Source of the DNA: an uncultured Alcaligenaceae bacterium
GTDB taxonomy: Bacteria > Pseudomonadota > Gammaproteobacteria > Burkholderiales > Burkholderiaceae_B
Assembly (NCBI GenBank): GCA_937952975.1
Contig: CALFXX010000061.1
Coordinates: 1-55,563 of the forward strand
Reading direction: 5' to 3'
Length of the DNA: 55,563 nt
The position numbers and the translations under genes are program-made. The notes beneath the pieces are model-generated. The model saw only the letters and a program-made list of their open reading frames with translations. It was not told the origin of the DNA and ran no database searches. Of the stretch, positions 33,898 to 43,065 are shown piece by piece; position 1 is the first letter of the stretch, and the number at the start of each line of letters is the position of its first letter.

Positions 33898-35163
33898 ATG
33901 ACTATCGATCGTCGTCAGTTTATTAAAACAACAGCAACCCTGGCTGCGGCATCTGCTGCGGGTCTCGGTCTAACTGGTAACGCCTTTGCACAAACCACAA
34001 TGAAACAAGCTGAAGACGCCTTGATAAAGGCCTCCATTGCGGCGGGTGACGTGCCAGGTGCAATTGCGGCCGTGACGAGTTCTGATAAAACGCTTTATGA
34101 AGGTGCTTTTGGCGAGCGCGTGTTAGGGCAGGGTGTTCCGATGACCATGGACACCGTCGTTTGGCTCGCCTCGATGACCAAGCCGATTGTTGGTGCTGCG
34201 GCGATGAAGCTCGTCGAGCAGGGCAAGTTAAGTTTGGATGAGCCTGCATCGAAATGGCTGCCGCAACTTGGCAATGTGAAGGTACTTGCGGGTTGGGATG
34301 CGCAAGGTCAGGCGATTTTACGGGCTCCTAAAAGCCCTATCACGCTTCGCCATTTGCTCACGCATACCGCTGGCTTTACGTACGACATCTGGAATCCAGA
34401 TATGGCCAAGTACATGAAGGGTTTAAATATCCCTCGTGCCGGTTCGGGTAAAAAGGCGGGTCTTGATGTTCCGCTGTCGTTTGATCCCGGTACACAGTGG
34501 GAGTACGGAATCAACATTGATTGGGCGGGTCAGGTGATTGAGGCTGGCAGCGGTATGAAGCTGGGCGAATATATTCAAAAAAATATTACTGATCCGTTGG
34601 GGATGACCAGCACGTCGTTCAAGATTTCACCTGAAATGCGCGAGCGGATGGCAAAAGTTCATCAGCGAGGCGAAGACGGTAAGCTGACAGTCACACAAAA
34701 CGAGACAAATCAAAATCCAGAATTTGAAGCCGGCGGAGGTGGTCTCTACTCAACGGCGAATGATTACGTCAAGTTTATGCGGATGGTGCTGAATAAGGGC
34801 AAGGGTAATAATCAACAAATTCTTAAGCCCGAAACCGTCGCCTTGATGTCTCAAAATGCCATGGGCCTTCTGCGAGTAAAAATGTTACCTACCCAAAATA
34901 AAGGCGCTTCGTTAGATGCAGAGTTTTTTCCTGGTGTGCCAAAGACCTGGGGCTTGAGTTTTATGATTAACGAGGCCTTAGCACCTACGGGTCGCTCGGC
35001 GGGCAGTTTGGCTTGGGCTGGTTTGGCCAACACCTTTTTTTGGATTGATCCTAAAAAAGATGTGGCTGGTTTGATTTTGATGCAGGTTTTGCCCTTCGTC
35101 GATCAGAAGGCGCTCGGCCTATTCACTAACTTCGAAAAAACAGCCTACAGCACCCTAGGTTAA
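33898..35163 (+). CDS. Tat-exported serine hydrolase (class C beta-lactamase family)
   Basis: A 421-residue exported enzyme. The N-terminus has a twin-arginine motif (DRRQFIKT) followed by a hydrophobic stretch ending NAFA-QTT, so Tat export is likely. The catalytic SxxK motif is ASMTKPI (Ser near residue 98), and the Y-x-N motif is YGIN in WEYGINIDWAG. The HLLTHTAGF segment is typical of class C beta-lactamase-like esterases and D-aminopeptidases. Members include esterases such as EstB and penicillin-binding-like enzymes, so true beta-lactamase activity is not implied. Stands alone on the plus strand, convergent with a Bug gene. Confidence 0.92.
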   Translation: MTIDRRQFIKTTATLAAASAAGLGLTGNAFAQTTMKQAEDALIKASIAAGDVPGAIAAVTSSDKTLYEGAFGERVLGQGVPMTMDTVVWLASMTKPIVGAAAMKLVEQGKLSLDEPASKWLPQLGNVKVLAGWDAQGQAILRAPKSPITLRHLLTHTAGFTYDIWNPDMAKYMKGLNIPRAGSGKKAGLDVPLSFDPGTQWEYGINIDWAGQVIEAGSGMKLGEYIQKNITDPLGMTSTSFKISPEMRERMAKVHQRGEDGKLTVTQNETNQNPEFEAGGGGLYSTANDYVKFMRMVLNKGKGNNQQILKPETVALMSQNAMGLLRVKMLPTQNKGASLDAEFFPGVPKTWGLSFMINEALAPTGRSAGSLAWAGLANTFFWIDPKKDVAGLILMQVLPFVDQKALGLFTNFEKTAYSTLG

Positions 35164-35188
35164 AAAGGCCCGACATGACCGCCGCGTC

Positions 35189-36184
35189 TTACTCGACTTT
35201 GACTTTCATCTCTTTTAAGATCGCGGCCCATCTGACGGATTCGGCGTGTATAAATGCGCCGAATTCTTCGGGTGAGGATCCTTTAGGATCTTGGCCTTGG
35301 GCGATCAGTCGCTCTTTGAATTCGGGTTCATTCACGGTTTGCGCGACGGCCTTGCTTAAGGTCTTGAGGACAGCTGGAGGGATGTTTGCCGGACCGACTA
35401 GTCCGTACCAGGTTGACATATCGTAGCCAGGCACGCCCGCCTCGGCGATGGTTGGCATGTTGGGCGCGGCAACTGAGCGCGACTTTGTTGTGACACCAAG
35501 TGCGCGCAGTTGGCCTTGTTCTGCAAGCGCGGCGCCAGTTGGTAGATTTGGAAACGCTAAGTCGACGGTACCCGCCAAAAGATGAGGCATCAAGCTGCCA
35601 GCACCTTTATAAGGGATGTGAACCATGTCCACACCTGAAAGTTGTTTAAAGAGTTCGCCAGACAGGTGAACGGACGAACCAATACCCGAAGACGCGAAAT
35701 TGATTTTCCCGGGATTTGCACGACCGTAGTCGATCAGCTCTTTGACCGTTTTGAATTTAGAGTTCGCGGGCACCACCAACACGTTTGGCCCAGATAAAAT
35801 TTGACCGATCGGCGTGAAATCATTCACTGGATCGTATTTGGCGTCTTGATAAATCAGTGGGTTGGTGACGTGCCCGATCGAGGTATAAAAAATCGTGTAG
35901 CCATCAGGGGGTGAGCGACGAACAAAGTCGGTGGCCAGATTACCGTTTGCACCAGGTTTATTCTCAACGATCACCGATTGCCCAAGGATCTTACTAAACG
36001 AATGTGCAATCTGCCGCCCGACAGTGTCGGTCGAGCCGCCGGGTGTAAAACCAATCACAATTCTGATTGGCTTATTCGGAAACTCGCTTACTTGGGCAAA
36101 CGAGGCGTTGCTTGCAAAGCTTGCAATGCTCAGCGCAGTCGCTATTGGGATGACTTTTTGAAACGTTGGGTAAAGCTGGATCAC
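35189..36184 (-). CDS. Bug-family binding protein
   Basis: A 331-residue periplasmic Bug/TctC-type protein. The frame stays open to 36322, but the extra N-terminus overlaps the end of the upstream permease gene. The GTG at 36184 follows a GGAG ribosome site and begins a normal signal peptide (IQLYPTFQKVIPIATALSIA... FA-QVS), so it is preferred. Hallmarks: IRIVIGFTPGGSTDTVGR, ENKPGANGNLATD, HIPYKGAGSLMPHLLAG and PNMPTIAEAGVPG. It lies downstream of an amino-acid/polyamine-type permease and an AroQ-like gene on the same strand. Ligand unknown. Confidence 0.92.
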   Translation of the reverse strand: MIQLYPTFQKVIPIATALSIASFASNASFAQVSEFPNKPIRIVIGFTPGGSTDTVGRQIAHSFSKILGQSVIVENKPGANGNLATDFVRRSPPDGYTIFYTSIGHVTNPLIYQDAKYDPVNDFTPIGQILSGPNVLVVPANSKFKTVKELIDYGRANPGKINFASSGIGSSVHLSGELFKQLSGVDMVHIPYKGAGSLMPHLLAGTVDLAFPNLPTGAALAEQGQLRALGVTTKSRSVAAPNMPTIAEAGVPGYDMSTWYGLVGPANIPPAVLKTLSKAVAQTVNEPEFKERLIAQGQDPKGSSPEEFGAFIHAESVRWAAILKEMKVKVE

Positions 36185-36233
36185 TTTTTGGTCTCCGCAA
36201 GCGACAGGTGTTTGAGTATTGTAGAGCTCGAAG

Positions 36234-37601
36234 CTAGCGCCGATTGAGTAGCATCGGGATAAAGCCAAGCAACAGGCCGCCAATGCCGATAACATTCGTG
36301 AGCGGATCAAATGAAATCGCACTTAAGATAGCAATAAACACCATGAAAGCCGCGCTGAATAATGGCCACCAAACGTGAGTCAGAGCTGTGACGAATGAGA
36401 CTTTCAGCGAGTTGCGGTAGTACCAGGCACAGGCAAAACCGGCCAGACTCATGTAAAAACAAATTTGAAAGCCAATCGCAGAGATCGACTTGTCAAGAAT
36501 ATCCTTGACCGAGGGTAAGTATGAAGAAGCGAATAATAAAATAACGCCCAACAGCCAGATGGACAGCGTGGCGACCCAAGGCGTTTGCCACTCAGGGTGG
36601 ATTTTGCTGTAGCGAGCATGCAAGACACGATCGCGCGACATCGCAAATAGTGTGCGGCTGAATTGCAGAATTTGGGTTTCGATTGTGCCGATTGTCGATA
36701 AGATCGTTGAGAGCACCGCGAGGTAGCTCCATGGTTGTGGAAATAATTTGTCGGCGATGGCATACAACACATTCGTGTTCGCTTGAGCGATTTCTTCATC
36801 GGTCAACACAATCAGTACGACGATCACAATGATGATGTAGAAGAGCATTAGATTCACCATCGACCAAAATGCCCCTTTACTGGACGGTAACGGGGTGCCG
36901 CCTTTTGTTTCTTCGCCCAGGTTCATGGTGACATCCCATCCCCAGTAAAAGAAGATGGCAGTCAAGGCGCCCGTCGCAAACGTCTCTGCGCTGAATGACA
37001 GAGGCGAGATCCAAGAAAACGATGGGACATGAGCGGGTGTTGAGCCATACTCTATAAAAGCCCCGATGATCAACGCTAAAACAATGCTGGATTCGATGAC
37101 CGTCAAAATTAATTGTGCATAGCTTGCGTGCTTGATGCCTTTGCTGACGACAGCCGTCACCAACGTGAGCCAAAGCGCTGATACGCAAGTCACCCAGGTG
37201 GTTGCTTCGATGGTTGCGGCGTCGACCCATCCCAAAATCGACAAGATTTTTAGGGTTGATGTCGCAGCAGGAATCGTCGCTGAGACCATAAACACAACCG
37301 AGGCGACCAGCAAGCCCCAGCCTGCAAAGAAGCCCCAACTAGGCCCAAATACCGCGCCAACCCATGCGTAGGTTGCACCAGCGTGTGGTGCCATTTTGTT
37401 CAGGTTAATAAACGCAAACAAAATGCCAAACATGATGAGTCCGCAGTACAGCACGCTACCAACAGAGAGAACGCCCACTGAGGCGACGATCACTGCGGTA
37501 GTGACCGCCACGCTGAAGGCGGGCGCCGAACCGGCGACCCCCATGACTGCAGACTCAAGGGCTCCTAGGGATCCGCCCGCTAAACCTTTTTCTTGTGACA
37601 T
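36234..37601 (-). CDS. APC-superfamily permease
   Basis: A 455-residue inner-membrane transporter with about twelve hydrophobic segments. The N-terminal GGSLGALESAVMGVAGSAPAFS and the following AGATYAWVGAVFGPSWGFFAGW are the amino acid-polyamine-organocation superfamily motifs (helices 1 and 3). The frame is open to a TTG at 37616, but ATG 37601 (MSQEKG) is the natural start. Transports amino acids, polyamines or related amines with protons in most members; substrate not readable. It is preceded on the same strand, 72 bases upstream, by the AroQ-like gene and followed, 49 bases later, by a Bug gene. Confidence 0.93.
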   Translation of the reverse strand: MSQEKGLAGGSLGALESAVMGVAGSAPAFSVAVTTAVIVASVGVLSVGSVLYCGLIMFGILFAFINLNKMAPHAGATYAWVGAVFGPSWGFFAGWGLLVASVVFMVSATIPAATSTLKILSILGWVDAATIEATTWVTCVSALWLTLVTAVVSKGIKHASYAQLILTVIESSIVLALIIGAFIEYGSTPAHVPSFSWISPLSFSAETFATGALTAIFFYWGWDVTMNLGEETKGGTPLPSSKGAFWSMVNLMLFYIIIVIVVLIVLTDEEIAQANTNVLYAIADKLFPQPWSYLAVLSTILSTIGTIETQILQFSRTLFAMSRDRVLHARYSKIHPEWQTPWVATLSIWLLGVILLFASSYLPSVKDILDKSISAIGFQICFYMSLAGFACAWYYRNSLKVSFVTALTHVWWPLFSAAFMVFIAILSAISFDPLTNVIGIGGLLLGFIPMLLNRR

Positions 37602-37673
37602 GTTGGAACCAGGCAAATGGGTTTAAAGTGAAATCGATTATTTAGGCGATCGCGAGATATTGGGTCACCAGTC

Positions 37674-38108
37674 TTACCTGGCGTGCAGGTTATTGAGCAT
37701 TGCATCGAGCCCTAAAAAATACGAATGCACACCAAATCCGGCGATAACGCCAACACTGGCTTCAGCTAATATTGAGTGGATACCGCGCTTTTCGATATTC
37801 GTCATGTGCACCTCAATGTACGGAAAGCTGATCGCACGCAGGCAGTCTCTTAATGCGTAACCCGCGTACAAAAATCCTGCGGGATTCATGACCACGCCGT
37901 CTACCCCTTCGTCGACTGCTTGATAGAGTCGTCCAATTGCTTCGCCCTCAAGGTGGGTATAGAAGATCTCGAGGTCATAAGCATTGGTGCGTGCGTGCTC
38001 GTGCAACATTTGATCAAGCTCCGCGGCAGTTGTCGTGCCATAAAGCTCAGGTTGCCTGCGCCCAAGGTACGACATGTTGGGGCCTTGTAATACTAATAGT
38101 TTGGTCAT
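37674..38108 (-). CDS. Divergent type II 3-dehydroquinase-like (AroQ-fold) protein
   Basis: A 144-residue protein with the AroQ flavodoxin-like fold and length. The N-terminal LLVLQGPNMSYLGRRQPELYG corresponds to the family's GPNLNLLGTREPEIYG, keeping the catalytic Arg and Tyr. NPAGFLYAGYALRD replaces NPAAYTHTSVALRD, so the Asn is kept but the substrate-contact His is lost. IEVHMTNIEKRG keeps Glu, His and the first Arg; the next conserved Arg is a Ser. A dehydroquinase that has changed substrate is therefore likely. It heads a minus-strand group with an APC permease and a Bug gene, and not with shikimate genes. Confidence 0.82.
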   Translation of the reverse strand: MTKLLVLQGPNMSYLGRRQPELYGTTTAAELDQMLHEHARTNAYDLEIFYTHLEGEAIGRLYQAVDEGVDGVVMNPAGFLYAGYALRDCLRAISFPYIEVHMTNIEKRGIHSILAEASVGVIAGFGVHSYFLGLDAMLNNLHAR

Positions 38109-38348
38109 TTTTTGAGAATCGTCCGAGCCTGCACAATGAAAGGTTCAAGCTCTAAAATTACCACGAAAGTTGGCTGCTCCTCGGGTACGAAATCAACGAG
38201 ACCCAAAGCCACAGCTCTTCGTAAAGCTTAATTTTACTTAGTCTTTTGAGCCCTAAGATTTAGATAAATATTGCTAGAATCGTGATAAGTGCTGCACTGG
38301 TACTTTGAGTATTGGCTCAATGAACAATATCCTTGATGAGGTGTTGAA

Positions 38349-38582
38349 ATGAAAAAGAAAATCCTGCTCGCCGCGACCGCAATGTCCCTATGTTTTGCGT
38401 TGGGAGTCAGCTACGGCCAAGTGTCCCATGCGCAAAAAGCACTCGATCTTTTGAATCAAGCTCTTAAAGAAGCGATTCAATGCGGCGGCGGCGGTGCCGA
38501 CGGTTCAGGCTGTAAGGGCGCGAGGCTAGACGCTATTAATTCGATTAAAAGTGCGATCTCGAGTATGCAAAAAGCACTTTGA
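38349..38582 (+). CDS. Small secreted helical protein
   Basis: A 77-residue protein with a clear signal peptide (KKKILLAATAMSLCFALGVSYG), giving a mature part of about 50 residues. That part is helical with two Cys in a Gly-rich turn (CGGGGADGSGC) joining two helices (ALDLLNQALKEAI and ARLDAINSIKSAISSMQKAL), so probably a helical hairpin closed by a disulfide. Family not recognised. The ATG has a GATGAGGTG ribosome site. A strong hairpin follows at 38676. Confidence 0.8.
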   Translation: MKKKILLAATAMSLCFALGVSYGQVSHAQKALDLLNQALKEAIQCGGGGADGSGCKGARLDAINSIKSAISSMQKAL

Positions 38583-38675
38583 TTCGTTTGCTGAATTAAG
38601 TGCCAGCGATATCGATTTTTTTGCGGCTATGTTCGTTGCAGTCATTTCCATGGCTGCCATAGTTTGAGTATGTGT

Positions 38676-38701
38676 CGCTGCGGGCCTTGTTACCCGCAGC
38701 G
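38676..38701. terminator. Strong GC hairpin downstream of the small secreted protein gene
   Basis: CGCTGCGGG (38676-38684) and CCCGCAGCG (38693-38701) form a perfect 9-base stem with an 8-base loop, about 94 bases after the stop. No good T-run follows on either strand, so a Rho-independent terminator is possible but not certain. Confidence 0.4.
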
Positions 38702-38804
38702 CGCCTTTGCGAGATTTCACACAAAGTAAGGCGATCACCAGGATTCGTCGCGCGGCTAAGATAGCAAGCCAACTAAAAATTACAAGGCACAATGATGCGC
38801 GACT

Positions 38805-40049
38805 GTGAACGAATCTAGCTCAGGTAAAACCTCTCCGGCTAACAGCTTTCCGCTATGGCCGCTGCTCGCAACACTCGCCACACAAAGCCTCGCGACGATG
38901 GCTGCTTACTCGTTTCCGGTCGTGGCGCCCGTGATTGCCCGCGACCTGAATGTGCCGGGTACGCTGGTCGGCTTTTTTATTTCAACCGTTTACGGCGTCG
39001 GGATCATTTCAGCGTTGCTTTCGCCTCGGTTCATACACCGTTATGGCGCAGTGAGGGTCAGTCAGTTGGTGCTACTCGCCACGCTCGCCATGCTGCTGGC
39101 CTGCTCGTTAGGAAGTGTGCTGTCAGTGGTACTTGGTGCGGCCTTGCTTGGCTTGGCTTATGGTGCGACGGCACCAGCCAGCGCTCATCTGCTTGTACCT
39201 CGTACACCCCCGCAGATCATGAATCTGGTGTTGTCTATCAGACAGATCGGTGTGCCTCTTGGTGGCGTGTTAGCGGGACTTGTGATGGCGCCGTTAACCT
39301 TGCATCTGGGTTGGCGGACAGCTTTGCTGTGTCAGACCATCCCAGTTTTGCTTGTCGTGTTGCTGTTGCAGTTACGGCGGCTGAGTTGGGACAGCGATCG
39401 TGACTCAAGTTGCAAGATACTGAGTCAGGGGTTACTCGCCCCCGTACAGATGCTGCATCAAAGTACGGCGATACGGCGTCTTGCGCTCGCCAGCTTTGTG
39501 TATAGCGGATTGCAACTTTGCTTCATCGCCTTTTTAACGGTTCATTTAACAAGTAAAGCGGACTTTAACTTGATACAGGCTGGTCAAGCGCTTGCGGTCT
39601 ATCAGTTGGCTGCAGTGGTGAGTAGGCCGATTTGGGGTTGGTTAGCCGATCAACATGTTGCAGCGAAGTCGCTGCTGACTTGGCAAGGTTTTTTGATGGG
39701 CGCCACCGCGCTGATTGCTGGTCAGTTTGCAGCAGCGTGGGCGCAATGGTTGGTGCTGATCGTCTGCGCAGTCGCTGGCGCAACCGCTAGCGGGTTCACT
39801 GGCTTGGCTTACGCTGAATGGGCGCGTTTGGGGGGCGCAAAAAGAACGGAGGCAACGGGCTTGGGCTCAGGCCTGATGTTTGCGGGGGTCTTGTTGATGC
39901 CTTCAGCATTTTCGATTGCTGTTACATTTTTTGACGATTACGGCTTAGCCTATGGATGCGCCGGAGCCCTCGCTGCACTGGCGGGTCTGTTGCTGGCCCT
40001 GCCCAAGAAAAGCGACACAACCGTTATTCAACAGGGTCGAACCAGTTAA
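38805..40049 (+). CDS. MFS transporter
   Basis: A 414-residue inner-membrane protein with about twelve transmembrane helices and a short Ser-rich N-terminus. The first helices (LATLATQSLATMAAYSFPVV, LVGFFISTVYGVGIISALL) and the between-domain loop with LRRLSWDSDRDSS fit the major facilitator superfamily, of the type exporting or importing small organic acids. The start is a GTG at 38805 with a weak ribosome site; no ATG occurs close by. The end overlaps the end of the convergent SDR gene by 26 bases. Substrate unknown. Confidence 0.88.
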   Translation: MNESSSGKTSPANSFPLWPLLATLATQSLATMAAYSFPVVAPVIARDLNVPGTLVGFFISTVYGVGIISALLSPRFIHRYGAVRVSQLVLLATLAMLLACSLGSVLSVVLGAALLGLAYGATAPASAHLLVPRTPPQIMNLVLSIRQIGVPLGGVLAGLVMAPLTLHLGWRTALLCQTIPVLLVVLLLQLRRLSWDSDRDSSCKILSQGLLAPVQMLHQSTAIRRLALASFVYSGLQLCFIAFLTVHLTSKADFNLIQAGQALAVYQLAAVVSRPIWGWLADQHVAAKSLLTWQGFLMGATALIAGQFAAAWAQWLVLIVCAVAGATASGFTGLAYAEWARLGGAKRTEATGLGSGLMFAGVLLMPSAFSIAVTFFDDYGLAYGCAGALAALAGLLLALPKKSDTTVIQQGRTS

Positions 40050-40797
40050 AGACACTTAACCCTCCGTCGACAACGAGCTCGGTACCCGTCACATAGCCAG
40101 AAAATCGATCGATGAGCAGGGTGAGGCCCATTGAAGCAACGTCTTTGGCACTGCCAAGGCGTTGCATCGGAATTTTCAGTGCCAGGTCGCCTGCGGGCTT
40201 AAAGCCACCCGCAGCGATTGCACCGGGCGTCAAGGCGTTGATTCGAATGCCGTGCCGCGCCCAAGCCTTTGCCATTTCTTTTACCAGCATCAACATGGCA
40301 GCTTTGCTGGTTGCGTAGTGCGGCAAATTTCGAGGCGTATGGGCATGCAGCGAGGTCAAGTACACCATCCGCCCCGCAATGCCCTCCTCAATCATGTGCT
40401 GGCCCGCTGAGCGCGCAAGTTCAAAGCCAGATTTAACATTAACGTGGTACATCTGATCCCAAACATCACTACTAACGGTGCGCCAGGTGTCTGTCTCGCG
40501 TCGGGGCGGCGAAGCCGAGTGCACCACCATATGAATCGATCCAAAGGCGGCCCGCGCTTGGTCGACGACCCGCTGAGCCGATCCGGCAATCGATAGGTCA
40601 ATGACCGCCGCTTTGGCCTCATACCCCTTGGCGTGCAGTTCGGTCAGGGTTTCAGCCAGTCTATTCTCATCCGAATCAGTTAAAAATACCCGAGCGCCCT
40701 CAGCCGCCACCTCAAAGGCCAACGCGCGACCGATGCCGTTTCCAGAGCCTGTAATGACTGCAGTTTCGTCGACAAGGTAGGGGCTTTGAAGCTTCAT
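40024..40797 (-). CDS. Short-chain dehydrogenase/reductase
   Basis: A 257-residue NAD(P)-dependent SDR. Cofactor motif VITGSGNGIGRALA near residue 15, Asp at LTDSD after the second strand suggesting NAD preference, and the catalytic YATSK (with Ser at YLTSL upstream). VDGGLSVFNWF closes the enzyme. Substrate unknown. It is convergent with the MFS gene, with which it overlaps by 26 bases, and divergent from the large amidohydrolase gene; between them lies a 20-base-period direct repeat that might control both. Confidence 0.92.
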   Translation of the reverse strand: MKLQSPYLVDETAVITGSGNGIGRALAFEVAAEGARVFLTDSDENRLAETLTELHAKGYEAKAAVIDLSIAGSAQRVVDQARAAFGSIHMVVHSASPPRRETDTWRTVSSDVWDQMYHVNVKSGFELARSAGQHMIEEGIAGRMVYLTSLHAHTPRNLPHYATSKAAMLMLVKEMAKAWARHGIRINALTPGAIAAGGFKPAGDLALKIPMQRLGSAKDVASMGLTLLIDRFSGYVTGTELVVDGGLSVFNWFDPVE

Positions 40798-40860
40798 ATG
40801 CGATCCTCTAGGATGTGAACTTAGGTAAGCGAACTTAATCGATCAAATGACTATAGTCGA

Positions 40861-40894
40861 GTTGCGTCGTCAAATGTCGCGTTGCGTCGTCAAA
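40861..40894. repeat. Two 14-base direct repeats, 20-base period
   Basis: GTTGCGTCGTCAAA occurs perfectly at 40861-40874 and 40881-40894, in the divergent region between the SDR and the exported amidohydrolase. Spacing of about two helical turns on one face fits a binding site for two regulator molecules. Confidence 0.6.
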
Positions 40895-41014
40895 ACGGCA
40901 CGGCGCCTCAGGTGTAAAATGCGCTGCAACTTTGCGTTTGTACTGAAGCGATCGCGCTGAGCAAAAAAAGATACCGCCTCGGCACTCAATTACCAAAAAT
41001 AAGACAACGCTGCG

Positions 41015-43060
41015 ATGTTCAAGTTTTTCTTTTTTTTTGTTCTTGCCGTCGCGATGCCGGTCTGTGCACAAACACAGGCCTTAAAAACTATTCGTTATAC
41101 GATTTTTCTTGATAACGGTGCCGTTGCCGGCGAACAGATTGTCGAGCGTCCAAGTCTCGACACCATTAAGGTGCATTTTGACTTCAAAGAGAATGGGCGT
41201 GGTCCGACTCTTGATGAGGTCATTAAAATTGGTCCTGATCTCACCATGCTTGACTACAAGGTCACGGGTAGCTCTGAAATGGGCGGCGCCGTCGATGAAC
41301 GGTTTGCGCGCCGAGGCGGCCTTGCCGAGTGGAGTGTGAAGGCCGAGCGTGGTAGCAAACGCTTGCGTGGCCCCGCTTTTTATGTGCCGGTTGATTCCTC
41401 CCTCGAGGTTAACTCATTGATGATCTCGGCTCTTTCAGCGACGCGAACCGGTACGTTGCCTTTACTGCCAGAGGGTACGTTGACGCAGCAGCGTCTTGAT
41501 GAGGCGGTTGTAACGCGCGGAGCTGACTCAGAAGTGGTACAGCTAGTGATGCATACTGGGCTAGGCCTAAGCCCTCAGTTTTTTTGGGCAACGACGACCG
41601 CTGAAAGTCATCTTTTCGCTGCCATCATGCCAGGCATATCGGCGATGATTAAAGAAGGTTGGGAAGCCAATTTAGCGGATCTGAAAAAGCGGCAAGAAGA
41701 GGCGGCTGGTCGTATCCTCGAGCAACGTGCTAAGAGTTTGCAGCACCCAATGCGAGGGTTGACGGTCGTTCGAAATGCACGCATCTTTAATTCTGAAATC
41801 GCCACGCTGTCTGTTGCCTCAGATGTCTATATTCTTAGAGGGATGATCACAGGGATCTTCCCTGCGGGAACATATCTGACTCCGGTGGATAACGAACTTG
41901 ACGCCGCAGGTCGCGTGATGTTGCCCGGTTTGTTTGATATGCACACCCATATCAGTCGCTGGTCTGCGTCGTATCATCTGACGGCTGGTGTGACCTCTGT
42001 GCGCGACCTCGGTAACTCGAATGCCGAGCTACAAAAGATGATTGATGAAACACTCGATGGCAGTTTGATGTCACCGCGCGTCATTCCTGCCGGTTTCATC
42101 GAAGGCGAAAGCGCGTACTCCGCGCATGATGGCATCCTGATTAGTGATTTGAACGAGGTGCGCCATGCGATCGATTGGTATTCTCTTCGCGGTTATCCAC
42201 ATTTAAAAATTTACAACTCATTTCCCAATGAGCTGATACTTGACACGATTTCTTATGCACATCGCAGAGGGTTAAGAGTCAGTGGCCATGTTCCGGCCTT
42301 TATGCGAGCTGACGATGTGATTGAGGCGGGCTTTGATGAGTTGCATCACATCAACCAAGTCTTTCTCAATTTCTTGTCGACGCCCCAGACTGATACCCGA
42401 ACGCTTGAGCGTTTTTACATTCCGGCAGAGAAGGGAGGTAGCCTAGATTTAGACTCGCTAGAGGTGCAAGAATTTATCGAAAAATTACGAAATAAAAATA
42501 TTGTCGTTGATCCTACGCTTGCCACCTTTGATTTTATTAAACAGCGTAATGGTGAGGTTGCTGATCCGTATAAAACGATTGCAGACTTCATGCCGCCCGA
42601 TGTTCGTCGTGGTTTTAAAACTTCGACAATGAAGATTCCTGATGATAGAACCGCCAGGCGCTATGAAGCTTCGTATAAAAAAATGATCGATTTTGTTGGA
42701 CGCTTATATCGCGCAGGAGTACCGATTGTTGCTGGCACAGATGCGCTGGCGGGCTTTACGCTTCATAGCGAGTTAGCGCTTTATGTGAAGGCGGGCCTGA
42801 CGCCCGCTCAAGCGCTTCAAGTCGCCACCTACAACGGTGCAAAATTCACCAATACGTTAAATGATCGAGGAACTGTATCCACCGGAAAGTTGGCAGACTT
42901 GATTTTGATCGATGGCGATCCGACGCGTAACATCGAAGATCTTAGAAAGGTCGCGGCAGTGATTACGCGCGGAAAATTGATTTATCCAAACGAGATTAAC
43001 CAAGCGCTAGGTGTCAAACCTTTTGTCACGAATCCACCCAAGTTACGCCGCTTGAATTAA
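41015..43060 (+). CDS. Exported amidohydrolase with an extra N-terminal domain
   Basis: A 681-residue exported protein (signal peptide FFFFFVLAVAMPVCAQ). Residues about 20-230 form a beta-rich domain (LDNGAVAGEQIVERPS, KVHFDFKENGRGPTLDEVIK) like the start of some DUF3108-type proteins, and resemble nothing in the amidohydrolase core. Residues about 245-660 are an imidazolonepropionase/prolidase-like amidohydrolase: DMHTH (H310, H312), HLKIYN (bridging Lys near 399), SGHVPAF, ELHHIN, and GTDALAG (D576), with a small beta sandwich closing around the barrel (LADLILIDGDPTRN). The full metal-ligand set for a binuclear site is present. Substrate unknown; dipeptides or lactams are typical. Next gene is convergent. 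Confidence 0.9.
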   Translation: MFKFFFFFVLAVAMPVCAQTQALKTIRYTIFLDNGAVAGEQIVERPSLDTIKVHFDFKENGRGPTLDEVIKIGPDLTMLDYKVTGSSEMGGAVDERFARRGGLAEWSVKAERGSKRLRGPAFYVPVDSSLEVNSLMISALSATRTGTLPLLPEGTLTQQRLDEAVVTRGADSEVVQLVMHTGLGLSPQFFWATTTAESHLFAAIMPGISAMIKEGWEANLADLKKRQEEAAGRILEQRAKSLQHPMRGLTVVRNARIFNSEIATLSVASDVYILRGMITGIFPAGTYLTPVDNELDAAGRVMLPGLFDMHTHISRWSASYHLTAGVTSVRDLGNSNAELQKMIDETLDGSLMSPRVIPAGFIEGESAYSAHDGILISDLNEVRHAIDWYSLRGYPHLKIYNSFPNELILDTISYAHRRGLRVSGHVPAFMRADDVIEAGFDELHHINQVFLNFLSTPQTDTRTLERFYIPAEKGGSLDLDSLEVQEFIEKLRNKNIVVDPTLATFDFIKQRNGEVADPYKTIADFMPPDVRRGFKTSTMKIPDDRTARRYEASYKKMIDFVGRLYRAGVPIVAGTDALAGFTLHSELALYVKAGLTPAQALQVATYNGAKFTNTLNDRGTVSTGKLADLILIDGDPTRNIEDLRKVAAVITRGKLIYPNEINQALGVKPFVTNPPKLRRLN

Positions 43061-43065
43061 CCAAG

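Noticed and set aside
38855..39403. 182-codon alternative plus-strand frame inside the MFS gene
   Set aside because: The MFS frame has all the membrane segments; the other frame is Cys/Arg-rich with no recognisable pattern.
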